Part shown: positions 47,501-58,598 of the stretch, piece after piece
Layout of the letters: every line of letters starts with the position of its first letter
How positions within the stretch are numbered: the first letter of the stretch is position 1
NCBI RefSeq assembly: GCF_014839805.1
Contig: NC_051131.1
Span: 4,514,913 to 4,578,912, forward strand
Direction: 5' to 3'
DNA length: 64,000 nt
Origin: Manduca sexta
Taxonomy: Eukaryota; Arthropoda; Insecta; Lepidoptera; Sphingidae
The notes under the pieces: generated by a model
Database searches by the model: none
What the model was told of the DNA's origin: nothing
The model's input: only the letters and a program-made list of their open reading frames with translations
Translations under genes and position numbers: made by a program

Positions 47501-50500
47501 AGATCTCGCCTCAGGATGGCGAGCGCAGTGGAAAACCAAACAATATTTTGTAATTCAAGGTGTTGGATGGTGTTTCTACTCTTTATGGGAGGTCGTATCG
47601 CTTACCATAGGGTGAAAGGCTAGCGCGTATCGTCATTCAAAACAATAAAAAAAAATACACGTACATAAATAAATACCTAAATACAAAAAACAAATCTGAG
47701 CGAACAAAGATATCGGATGTTTGATTAACTGATAAATTATAAAATCCCTTTTAATTAGTGTAGAGCATTTTTGAATAATCTAACAATGAGATAATACAAT
47801 TAATTATCCACCTTTGATTATTGCTTTTGATCGATATTTCCTAGGTACGAAAATTTGAAAAATATATTAATTAAACTTTTTCATAACTGATGTTACATTT
47901 ATCAGCTTTTTGTCTATTGCTGGCGGTATAGGTTGTAACACCTGCATGTGTGGGAGAAAATAAAAAAATGTTTACCTTATTTAGTAGACATAACATTAGA
48001 ATTTCCAGAATTGAGAATTGTTCCCGCCATAGCGATAGGTTTAGCTAATATTTTAAGATAAGTACGTCATAAGACACAATATAATTTATTATATTTGGCA
48101 AAATTTGGTTGTGTTTCATCATCATCAAGATAGAAATATAAAAAAACATAAGACATTCTTTTTTCACGTTTGTAGCATTTTCTAATTTTAATATTGATGC
48201 ATTTTGGGATACGTTTTCACAAAAAGAGGTAAAATAAAACACAGTGACAGTTACAATTACTGACCTTCTCTTCCCCAATCCAATTCCTCTCAGCGGGCTC
48301 GGAGAGTCCAAGAACGTCTATCCAATGATAATAATTCTTCGAATTGTTGCCGTACCAATACTTTATGATCACGTAGCTGAAAATAGTACGTGCACAATGT
48401 ATGAATTACAAAATATAAATTATAGAACGTGTTCCTGTCAACGTATACATTTATTTGAGACTGACTGTAATGCTTCGGTGTAGTAGTTCTATTGGTTCCG
48501 CGGTACAACACCGTTTTGAGGTCCTGGGATCGAATCCCGACTCGGGCAAAATTATATTGTCGTTTTCAGCTCAGCCCGAAGACCGGAATCTATACCCGAT
48601 AATTATCAATAGGCTTGCCCATCACATTATGGGACGGAGCACACAACGTGAAAATTGGGTGCCCTGGAATCATCTCTGCCTACCCTTTCGGAGATAAGTG
48701 TAAGAAAATGCATATAAACCGTGGAGGATAAAGTTAGGTCAATGACACTTATAATATCTTCCTCTAGGAACGCAGACCCGCTGTTCAAATATAACATCAT
48801 TTTACCTTATTTGCTAATATTCATATAACGTAATAAAATTTCTTTGTATTTATATCACTTCAACCTGTGGGATTTAGTTATTGTGGGGTTTATGTTCGTT
48901 TGAGGAAAAAGTCCAAGTGTTTCACTTTAATATTGTCATTTGTCGAAAACGCGGGAAAAATTGTAGACACTTTGTAGTCATATACAGGTCTTTCTCGGCC
49001 GGGGAAGTATTGGATTTATAAAACGTCGCACTATGACGTTCCAGAAAGAATCCGAAAGATTTCCGACTTATTTATTAAACCAATATTACCTGTATACCAC
49101 GAAACAGGTGTAGGCTACATTTTATTGCAAGGCCATTGATTTAATCTGTTACACATTATTCATTGACGTTAATGAAATCAGCTTTCACTGTCAGCAAGGT
49201 GGACTAGACATTTTATGTGAATGTCTGGATAAACGCCACCTTGTCTATTTCTTTCACTAATCCAGAATGTAAACATTGTTTTGTTTAGGAATAAAAATAA
49301 CATTTAATGTCTCATGACATGACGACGAGCGTAGTTGAACACATTGCAGAGCTTTGTTATTATTTAATAATAAATTATTGTACTAGCTTACTCGAGGCTA
49401 CGCTCGCGGCAAGTACTTTTTTCTGGATAAAAATTCCTCTATATATTTTTCCGGGTTAAGAGTAGCCCATGTGCTTTCCAGGGTCTTAAACTATGTCCAT
49501 ACAAAATTTCATTAAAATCAGTTTGATAGTTTTTGAGTTATTCGCGTTTAGACAGACAGACAGATGCGGCGGGAGACTTTGTTTTATAATATATTTGGAT
49601 TTTGAATGACGTTGGTATTAATTAATAGTCATTATTCATTAACCGTCATCTGAGCGACCTTCTATTAACAATTGTCTATAAAATAATATTATGTAAGAAT
49701 GATGATACTTATAGATCTATTTAAGTCATATGAAATAATATTTATCTCATTTCTAATAACTACAATATGTTATGAAGCTGAGTGCCAAGTTTTGTAATAG
49801 GTCTAGTCATATGTTATAGTTATTTTGGCATAATAAAGTAAATATTAAAATATTATTATATTCAGAGGAAATGATTTATTATTATTATGAGTTGCGACAA
49901 ACTTAAGTTAACTTAACTTAACTTAACAACGAAATTAAGTTTATAGTGAAGACATTTGACTGCGCGGTAAAGGAGTTATTTCATGACCATCGCGTGGAAA
50001 ATTTTGAATATTTAACGGATCCAAATTTATTTTACTTTTTTTTATTATTACTTAGGATGTCCCATTCAAATAATTCCATGCACTTAGGTATTTTAATTTA
50101 AGAAATATAATTGGTAAGTATATAGACTATAACAGGCATGGTGCACAGTAATACACACGCTTTTTATCCCCAAGGTCTAGGCAGAGGCGCAACTATTGCA
50201 CCCATTTTGTGCTGCGCATATTCCATCCCATGATGTTATAGGGAGCGAACCTATCGTCATATCGGGCACAAATTCCAGATTCCGAGCTAACATTGAGTAG
50301 AAAAACCCAATATAATATCACTTTGCCCGAACCAGGGATCCAACCCGAGATCTCATACAGATACAATGTCTGCAATCATACCGTAATACAAATGCGACAG
50401 CCAGACGTATGTTATCGATTATAATTTAAAAAAAAACAAAAAAATCCTACGACCTCGGTTTTGCCCGATTTTCACGCGAGTAGTGTATAAACAAGTCCAA

Positions 50501-53500
50501 TACATAATTACTACATAATTTCTACGTAGTTCTTTTAGGACAACATAGAATAAAGTAAAACAGTCTAGAACATAATTACGTACATTAATATCTATAAAAC
50601 GTAGGAAAAACCTGCCTATAATCGATCAATAAGCGGATACAAAGCTTCGTCATTCTTGATGGCAGCGTGATTTGGGATTGTTCATCATATGTGTATACTT
50701 TGACGTCACACGACGAACGCATATCTTCCAGGCGGTTATTGATGTTGGCAAAGATGTACAGGTATAATACATTATATGTGTATTATATCTGTACAGGATC
50801 GATCAGTTTCGGGAATCAGGACTCGAGAACTAAGCTCGTGACCTATAATTACTGCACATGCGAACTGTAATCACGCATGATGAAGATAATATCTTGTGGT
50901 TTGAATAATTTCCTTAACCGTCAATTTATTACAATTATAATGAATACTCTGCAGCAGCCACATGACAGGGTGGAGTGGAAGCAGCTCGTCAGCACCACCA
51001 TCAAGGCTTGCCGAAGCAGATACGACCTTCAGTCATGAAAAAAAAACTTCTCTTCAGATAATGTATACTCACGCGAGTCCGTCGTCCACCATCTGTTGTA
51101 CTTCGGTTTCGTTGACGATCTCCAATATTTCAGAGTTATCAGGGTTACGTTTTATGTCGACAAGTTGCCATGGCGATATGAGTCCAAAACGCACGCAGCG
51201 CATCACTTCTACAGCCAACCGGCGGCGCGCGGGCCAGTCTCCGTACAACCATCTGACTCCAGCCATGAGGACTTCTATCTCGCTAGAAAAATGAATCGCA
51301 CGTATACATGGAGATGTCTATGGTCATCGTAAATGGAAATTCCCGTGATTCTGCCGTGGTAATCGAGAAGGCAGTAAGTCAGTAAAGGCGGTTCTGCTTT
51401 ATTCCGTGGTTAACTATTTTATCGTTCTTAATGCTATTTATCAAATAAGAAAATGCATTTCTAATTTACGTAGATGTATAAAACCTAAATAGGAAGAAAG
51501 TTCAAGGTTATAAGTTTAAGTATATGATCCAAATCAGTTATAAAACATTCACCGCCTTTGACTACTGCCCTCTTGATTACCACGGCAGTGATGTAACGGA
51601 AGTGATAAGGTTTTATATACAAGAAAAATGTACACCATAATAAATGCCGACTGATTAAATTATATTATAATAAAAATTGCAGCGACTTGCAACATAAAAT
51701 TCGTTTATCGATTAATCTTGTTCGCAAACAAGTACATTAAAAGACGTACCTAATTATGGAATAAACATTCATCAAGGACATAATATATAAAATACCAATC
51801 ATTTAGTATAGCCTCGTATGAGGGATGTTACCTATTCCAACTTATTTCATACAATATTATCTTAAGGATTTACAAACGTGCGTAGGTCTTTCCCAGGAAA
51901 ACGCATTGAATTTGGAGAAACCAAAGTGGATTTCGAATGCTTTACTTATAGTATTGTCGAGTAGTTTAATATATTGTATTTAATAGTGAAATTCGAAGTT
52001 TTCAATCTTCCGTAATTTTGAAACAAAAGTAAACAGAATTTCAACCTTCATGTGTGTAAAAATCCAAATGAAATAATTTATTAAAAATAAATTTATTGAA
52101 AGTGATGTACATGGTCATATTTTAAACGGGCGTAATAACATAAGTACTAAACAAAAATGGATCCTACCAATTGCAATAGTATAAATAGTGTTTTGTCGTT
52201 GGATACTTAGACATAATAGCTTAGAAAGGCTGATTTGCATTTCAAAAGTGGCGTTACAGGTATACCTAACTATTAGTAGTAAAATCAAAATGAGCAAGCA
52301 GTAATTGCGTCGATAGCACTACAAATTGTACTGGAGTTATCAACAGAAACTGAGTAATTATCGTGATTGATCAATGGTTTTCATATACACGTCAAATGGA
52401 TGATAACAGCACTTAAATGCTATTGCAGAATTCATTAAGGCTCAGCTAATGTGGTGTTTTATGGAGGATTCGAATCACTAACTTACATTGTGTGCAAAAC
52501 CGTTTTTGCACGTGTCCAGAAATGTGAATCTAAGACCACATACCAGGTCATTTACGTTAAAATATTTCAATAACAGCTAAATAATGGATCTGTCAAAAGT
52601 AAACAAGGAAGTAACCTTGTAACTGATATGTAGTTAGACTTTAAAAACGTCATAACTTCCTCCGGCTCCAGTTCAAGGAAATCTTTTGACGCCACCAGAG
52701 GCAGAAAGAAACGCATCACACGAGGAACCTGTAACCATATCGTATTCTTGAATGAATGTTTCTTCATCGAATGTAGTTATAGGGAAAGTATCCCACCATC
52801 AAATCCATAACGGGGGTAATACCCTTCGATCTGGCTTCTTTGAACAACGCAAAAGCTGTGTCTTCTGTAAACAGATCTTCATTCACGATGAAGGACCAGC
52901 ATTGATCTTCTAAGTCTGAAGGGAATGTTTTGTAATTAATTATTTTATATCAACAGAAGCTGTTGCTTGTTACTCCGATCGTGTACATATCTCTTCTTGT
53001 AATTAAAGTTTTATCGCAAATTTTTCAGGAACTTAAAGTAGTCTTTCAAGTAAGACTTCGTTTTACGTGTAGCAAATTTCATTCAAATCCAATAATCATA
53101 ATAGGTGTTTACTTCTATTTCTAAAAGATATCCTAACATACGATATAAAAGATTACTAGGAATAACAGTATATAAGTTTGACTTTGTTATTGTTCTACCT
53201 TATTGTTTTGTCATTTTATATCCAGAACAAGTTTACGATGTTAAAATGAAGGTCACCTCATCACTCATATATTGTAGTGGTAGAGTACATAGACTGTAAA
53301 ATCGGGGAAGTCCTGAATTATTGTTGAAATGTTAAAACCAAATTAGAGTTCACTTATGATATATCTACATATACAATGATGAAAATAAAATTGAAAATAA
53401 GACTTTTCGCAGACACAAACAAAAAGATTAAAAAAGGAAATAGTTTAAACACATGCATCGTTTATCCTGGAACTCGTTCCTTCGTATCCTGGAAATAGTT

Positions 53501-56500
53501 TTTTACATATGGCCATATGTAAAGAACGATTGAGCATCGATGGACATAGTTCTAAGAAAAAATACGTTGCACGACCGGCTGTTGTAAAATCGGCAAATAT
53601 TTACACACGTTCAAACGTTGCGGGGCTCGTCCCATTGCGCAAAAATATTTCGGCGTATAGCAGCTGACATTACCTTTAATGGACAAATATTGCGCAGCGC
53701 CGAACAAATCAAGAATGTTTTCCCTCTTCAAAACCTTATTGCTCTCAGTACCATTGAAGATCATCCACTCGTACAATGTTTGAAAGGCTTCTGGTGTCAC
53801 GCTAGTCTATGGAATTAACATCGATATAGCATCGTTCTTAATTAAGATTATCATAATGCTAGTTATTATGCTTACGGGAGGCAATTCAATCTCTCTGTAA
53901 GTGTTCATATCAAAAAATGTAGAGTAAACTTGCAAGACCATGTGATGACAGTGAAATTCTTCGTTTCCGATATGGATTATCGTGTCTGTGTTGCTGTAAA
54001 AGACGGACTCATTATTTCATAACTAAGCATAGCTAGCCCTGATATCGAATAGTACTTATCAGATAAAATATAACAAAGGGGACATTTTTATTACCTCTAC
54101 CCGATATAACTATATTTATGTTTACTACTAGGTACATGATATTGGCGATAAATTATTGATAACGAAACTAAACGTATTGTTGTCGATTTAGATATGATCT
54201 AATGTACACGTACACGTGATTGTGTATTCGTCTGTAGAACTCTTGGAACATGTCTTGTTTCTTCGGCAGCTGCACGCGCATCCAGTCTATCGGTCCCGCT
54301 GAGGTGTATCCGAGACTCACGAGATCTTTCCCTTTGTCTTCTCTTGAACTAGGCACTTTAGTTTTCTGGCTGCGATCATTGCCTAATATATTCTTAGCTT
54401 GGTAATTAATTGTATCTTTCACACCACATTGTATTCTTGGATCAGAGTTTTCATTATCCTTATAATGCATATACATAATGAAATAGTTAAATTAGTGTTA
54501 TAAACTTAAACAATTATAATATAATTATATTAATGGACTACAAACATTTTGCGACAGTTCATCGTCAGGGTCGTCAGCTGTTTTACCTTCAAACTTCACT
54601 TTTACTTTTGCCTGTGTGGGGTCAGCTAACAAAACACCAACTGTAGATGATTGGAATACAACCTGAAATTGAAATTAGTGATGAGGGCCTCAAGTTATTT
54701 AATTGTACATTATTTATTTATCAAGAATCATGTTACTTGATTTGACTGGACTTTCAGGTTACCGCTTGGTGTAGACTTGAAAGGAAATGTTGCGCCTCTA
54801 GGAAAATTTAATTGGTCTCCACTGCTGATACTACAATATATTTCACTAAGATTATTTATTTGAATCAAAACTTGAACTGCTGAGGATAATAGCGAATATA
54901 GATCTTATACCTTGAATTATCTACACCGGAGGAAAGATTTGGGTCTAAAGTACTCCTTTGAATGTTATGAATGTAATCGGAAGCAAGCTTTGAAGCGTAG
55001 GTTTCTGGCGCCATTTCTTCTTTCTTTGACCTTTAAATACGATTATATTATTTCGGAAAGAATACGAAAGTTACATTCCAATAGGATTGTTACTTACTTT
55101 CGTCTATAATTACAAGACATGTATCTATTGTGGGTCAATTTATTAGTGTGATACGCATCCCCTGAAGCTTTGGATAATAATTTTCTTTCGTGGGTAGATA
55201 GATAAGGGTATTTAGTAAAATCGAAATCTGAAAATAAATTATACTTTACAAGGTTTTCTAACAACCAAGTGTCATAATTTCTTCTGTTTAAGCGAACGTT
55301 ATGACATTAAAATAAAACTATTTTGCGGATTTTATAGCGATTTTTTTTTTCAGAGTTGTTAGACTTTGTAGCCTTCGTGGTCATGGGGCGGACTAAGGTG
55401 TTGGTCACCCTAAAAGTCGAAGTTTACATTTTACAATTATATTTATTTTTAATTTTAGCTGTTGGTGATCCGATCTACGCAGAATGAGCATATAATATAA
55501 AAACAGCCATAAAATCCGCAAAAAAGTTTTATTTTAACCAAGTATCAATAAACGTAATAATTGTGTTATTGAAAATTAAACGAACATAGATTTATGATCA
55601 GAGGCTGTCGACAGTTTAGCAGGCCAAGTTTATTTATTAATAAATATAAATAAATAAAAATGTCGTCCACCTCCACCCAGATAAACCTTTTCGCTGTGCT
55701 TTAAAATTATATTTAATACATAAGCCATAAAGATTAATAACATATACAACATAATTAATAACACATACATGTACTTGTGACAAGCCCTCGGTAGCAGTCC
55801 ACGATTATTATACATAGTTGCTTTATAAAAATTTTCGTAGTTATTTACGCACACATTTTTTTAAATACGCGTAGGGTAAAGTGATCCCTCTGTACCTGAT
55901 AGTAAGTAGAGCGGCGCCCAGAGACTTTCCAGCCCTCACACCCACAACTACAACTCCTGTAAGCCAGGATCAGCAGTAGCATGCATTTTATGACACCGAG
56001 CAGTGAAGCTCGGCGAGTCTCAGGGAAATCTAATTGGTCAGTATCCCGCAACGAAATTAATCAAATAGAAAGATACGGAGTTAGAAATATTAATTGTCCA
56101 CTTCCCTCCATAGCAAAGCGGGAGACAAAATAATGATGATAATAGAGAGGCGCCCAGATAGATAATGTAATTATCGATTGACAAGAGATAATAAGCCCTA
56201 ACTAGTGTAAACAATAAGATAACAACACGATAAAAAGGTCCGCGTCGTTAATAATGATTGTGGTTGGTCGAGAGAGTAGCGTCTGGGTCACGTGCTAGTC
56301 TCTCCGCCAATAACAATGAAACGATACCTATCCTCGTGTCGTGATTTTTGGCACATGCAAAAGGGGCTCGATTTTTTAATTCGGATATACACAGACTGAT
56401 CCCGCAACGTGACAGTTTTGTAGGCCACTAAGTCGAATTAACGCCTTGTGTTTGGTGGTCGGTATCCGGGCGGAATCAAATATCCAACAAATGTATCTTA

Positions 56501-57374
56501 CTCGCCTAACTAAAACTTGGCTAGAAATAGACCACTGTGTATCGCAATTCCTTACCGGCCATGGTAGTTTTAAGGGTAAACTATTCTCATTTAGATTGGT
56601 TGATTCTCCTGCGTGCCCATGCTCTACACCTGGATACGAAGTTGAACAATCTGCTCATCACGTACTTTGGGAGTGTAATCTCTGGCATGAAGAGCGCAAC
56701 ATCATGTTAAACAGTATGCAAACAACATCTGGAGTTGTATACTACATGGACCTTGTAGAGACAAGACGGAATTTCTGTGCTTTCCGGCGTTTTTGCCATG
56801 CCTATTATAATCAAATCTAACAGCTCATGTGATAGGACGACTCTTTCTTTTAATTTTATGCGTGGTTCTTTATAACTAGCTTATCTAGTTGTAAATGTGA
56901 TGATGATCTTTGAGGTTAAAACGCCTCCTTAGATCATGATTTTGTCACCCGCATTGCTATGGAGGGAAGTGGACAATTAATATTTCCAACTGCTCCCTAT
57001 CTTTCTATTTGATTCATTTCTTCGCGGGATAATGACATATTAGATTTCCCTGAGACTCGCCGAGCTTCACTGCTCGGTGTCATAAAATGCGTGCCTCTGC
57101 TGATCCTGGCTTACAGGAGTTGTAGTGGTGGGTGTGAGGGCGGGAAAGTCTTGTTAAAATGTATCTTACTGTAAACTATACAGCCGATTTTATAAATACA
57201 TTTAACGATATCGAATAAAATCCACAAAACATACTAACAAATAGTCACTCACGGATATCGCTTGTATTCGTGTTTAGGTCCGACAACGAGCTGCTTCTGT
57301 ACAGTTTAGGCTTTATAGTTATATAATATTGTTCGAAGATGTTACCATAAGGCCTGTACCGTCTTTTCGGTATA
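35511..57374 (-). CDS. Large BTB-BACK-kelch protein, 25 exons (5' end missing)
   Basis: Minus-strand exons, 5' to 3': 57374-57253, 55227-55098, 55030-54911, 54830-54737, 54662-54546, 54458-54214, 53993-53876, 53806-53674, 52915-52797, 52728-52616, 51282-51073, 48376-48265, 46975-46858, 45611-45466, 44810-44691, 44245-44141, 43822-43709, 42352-42191, 41538-41380, 40863-40763, 40201-40015, 38899-38708, 38309-38204, 37864-37729, 35659-35511. All junctions keep phase except 43709/42352, where a small exon may be missing. The product is about 1,142 aa: an unnamed N-terminal region (1-276), BTB (about 277-360), BACK (361-512), a Pro/Ser and Gln-rich linker (to about 830), and six kelch blades to the stop. 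Relatives are Cullin-3 adaptors. The first coding exon was not found. Confidence 0.85.
37386..37690 (-). mobile_element. LINE 3'-tail repeat, copy 1 (kelch last intron)
   Basis: Shares ATGGCGAG, ACACCATCTAACACCTTGAA, ACATTGCGGTGGTACC and CTCACATATGAGAG blocks, in inverse orientation, with 47338-47645. The form, ending in a poly(A)-like run in the opposite reading, is that of a lepidopteran LINE tail. Confidence 0.6.
38461..38664 (-). mobile_element. tRNA-derived SINE, copy 1
   Basis: Carries the B-box-like GGGATTCGAACTC (reverse of GAGTTCGAATCCC) and the shared CCATGATGTGATAGGGGCGAG and ACTGAGCAGAAAAA blocks. It lies in a kelch-gene intron. Confidence 0.7.
39736..39906. mobile_element. Small MITE (AATAAACGATC family), copy 2
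   Basis: CCATTTTCACTAAATGAACC at the left and TCCTTTATTGAAAACGG at the right are diverged forms of the ends at 16111. The inside shares TTTTTTCGATCTATC. Confidence 0.5.
41057..41262 (-). mobile_element. tRNA-derived SINE, copy 2
   Basis: GGCAGAGGTGCAACCG, TTCCATGATGGG and AGGGTTTGAATCCGG blocks match the other SINE copies, antisense to the plus strand. Confidence 0.65.
41680..41880 (+). mobile_element. RTE-type LINE tail fragment
   Basis: TTTCTGTCTGTCTCTCTCTG, then GTTAGCATACATCTTCGAAA and CTACTGAACGAATTTTCATA: this string is common in moth and butterfly genomes as the tail of an RTE-like element. Confidence 0.5.
41935..41984. repeat. AT-rich 23-bp perfect hairpin
   Basis: AAATATTTTTAAAAATTTTA plus CAA at 41935-41957 pairs exactly with 41962-41984 across a 4-base loop. 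Pairing continues outward with one mismatch. Confidence 0.8.
43932..44060. mobile_element. Small MITE (AATAAACGATC family), copy 3
   Basis: The TTTTCGATCCGATTCCG end and the inner CTGATTGGTAAATTTTTGCG block match copy 1 at 16111. Degraded. Confidence 0.45.
47338..47645 (+). mobile_element. LINE 3'-tail repeat, copy 2
   Basis: Contains CTCATATGTGAGAG, GCAGGTACCACTGCAATGTC, AAGGTGTTGGATGGTGTTTC and TATGGGAGGTCGTATCGCTT, then a Lys-codon-like poly(A) end. It is inverted relative to 37386-37690 and lies in a kelch-gene intron. Confidence 0.65.
48478..48700 (+). mobile_element. tRNA-derived SINE, copy 3 (sense)
   Basis: The 5' part is tRNA-like, with an A-box-like TATTGGTTCCGCGG and a B-box GGGATCGAATCCC. 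The shared body (TTTTCAGCTCAGCCC, TTATGGGACGGAGCACAC, TCTGCCTACCC) follows. It is not a tRNA gene: there is no anticodon stem or acceptor closure. Confidence 0.75.
49382..49605 (+). mobile_element. Element related to the CTAGCTTTTGCCCGCGG family
   Basis: CTAGCTTACTCGAGGCTACG, CCAGGGTCTTAAACTATGTC and CAGACAGACAGATGCGGCGG follow the same order as the heads of the elements at 12248 and 25690, but no 123-bp array follows. Confidence 0.6.
50165..50402 (-). mobile_element. tRNA-derived SINE, copy 4
   Basis: GGCAGAGGCGCAACTATTG, CCATCCCATGATGTTATAGG and ACCAGGGATCCAACCC blocks match the other copies. Confidence 0.65.
55865..56488 (+). mobile_element. Dispersed repeat (16960 family), copy 3, interrupted
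   Basis: The consensus runs from GTGATCCCTCTGTACCTGAT to GGTCGGTATCCGGGCGGAAT. It is split by the LINE fragment at 55923-56148. Confidence 0.55.
55923..56148 (-). mobile_element. 5'-truncated R1-like LINE insertion with 10-bp target duplication
   Basis: The antisense LINE 3' UTR starts GACTTTCCAGCCCTCAC and ends near GGGAGACAAAATAATG. It is flanked by GGCGCCCAGA at 55913-55922 and again at 56149-56158, inside a 16960-family repeat. Confidence 0.8.
56503..57156 (+). mobile_element. 5'-truncated R1-clade LINE with 14-bp target duplication
   Basis: The frame to 56820 ends with the C-terminal region of an R1-type ORF2: FLTGHGSFKGKLF, then a Cys/His zinc-knuckle-like array (CPC, C, HHVLWEC) and a tail ending YYNQI. 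A 336-bp 3' UTR follows (CTCGGTGTCATAAAATGCG, GTGTGAGGGCGGGAAAGTC). AAATGTATCTTACT occurs at 56489-56502 and again at 57157-57170. R1 elements are known for 14-bp duplications. The reverse transcriptase part is lost, so this copy is dead. Confidence 0.85.
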
Positions 57375-57399
57375 CTGAAATAAAGTACTGTATTATTTT

Positions 57400-58598
57400 T
57401 TTGTCAAAAAAACGATCTTAATCCGAATCTCCGGATCGATCTTGTATAATCAGAATAAAGTTTATTCGTCGCACTCACTTTAAACTTATTTAGATCGAAT
57501 TATTATCAGGATAAATTTGTAGATATGCGTTGAAAGTAATAAACGATTTTTTTTATATAAAACATAGTTTATTCATTGCGGTAGTAAGTGGGTTGCGTAG
57601 TGGTGATAGCTACCCCCAAAACCCATACTAAGGGTAGATTTACCATGGTATCTTGCTAACTTTTAAAAAAATGCGGATATGACATTGATCGTAAAATATG
57701 CGACAGCGAAACCACGTCACTCTGATTTTCTGTGAAACCGTGGCGCCTCGCCGGTTGTACCGGCTATTTAATGTTTCAGGAAAACTTGACATTTATAGAG
57801 TTGATATTTAATTTTCTGTAGGAAGCTCTAAAGTTATTGATCAACTGTACCTTATTGTCTTTTTTCTCTAAAAAATATACAAAACATGACTAATATTCGG
57901 GAATCATATAATTTTGCAACACATGATAAGGAATTCATCGGCAAAACATCAAACGCGGCTGTAATTTTCAATGGAATTTATTTGTTGAGTTTTATACTTA
58001 TTCATGCCGCATGTCAAGTGTAGGCACACCAATTTTCTTCAAAACTGATTAAGTCATACACAGAAATTATGACAATTTCTGTTTCAAAATATATTGCATT
58101 CTTTAACCATGATTATTATCAAGTAGCCTAGAGTACACGACTATTAAGTAGCCTATATCAATTACCTAAGTACTACTGTAAAATCCCAATAAATGTCATT
58201 ACAATATATGACGTCGAAAATTGAGTAATTTTGTCAGTTTGTTTATTTGTTTTACAAAATAGTACTTTAAATAAATAGCCATACAAGTCCACGTCGAGAG
58301 TTACCAGAATTGGCTTAAGATTGTAAACAAAATATCCACAATTAATACCTATTAAAACCCATGCGTAATTTTCTATATACCAATATCCATATTTCTAGTA
58401 ATACTTCCTCGTAATAATTTTGTTTTATGAGCAAAGACATGGTTACAACTAGTAAGTATTTAAACAATGGACACTTACTCGGTTTTATTATTAGTGCTTG
58501 TGTTATTCCTTGCATTTGATAGCGCTTCTATATTATTAACCTGAAGGGAGGCGAAAAGAACAGTCTTTTTTAAAATTTACACACAAAAAAACATCAAA
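57400..58598. other. Intergenic / upstream of the 98-aa peptide gene
   Basis: Contains a diverged piece of the small MITE family near 57410-57500. From about 58195 it holds sequence that recurs after the peptide gene and within its intron 2. No first exon for the kelch gene could be fixed here. Confidence 0.35.

Noticed and set aside
48478..48550. Possible tRNA gene (B-box GGGATCGAATCCC)
   Set aside because: No cloverleaf closes, and the same body repeats at four other sites, so it is a tRNA-derived SINE.
57640..57780. Possible upstream kelch exon ending CCATG before GTAAAT
   Set aside because: The phase would fit, but the translation has no ATG and no convincing character, so I left the 5' end open.
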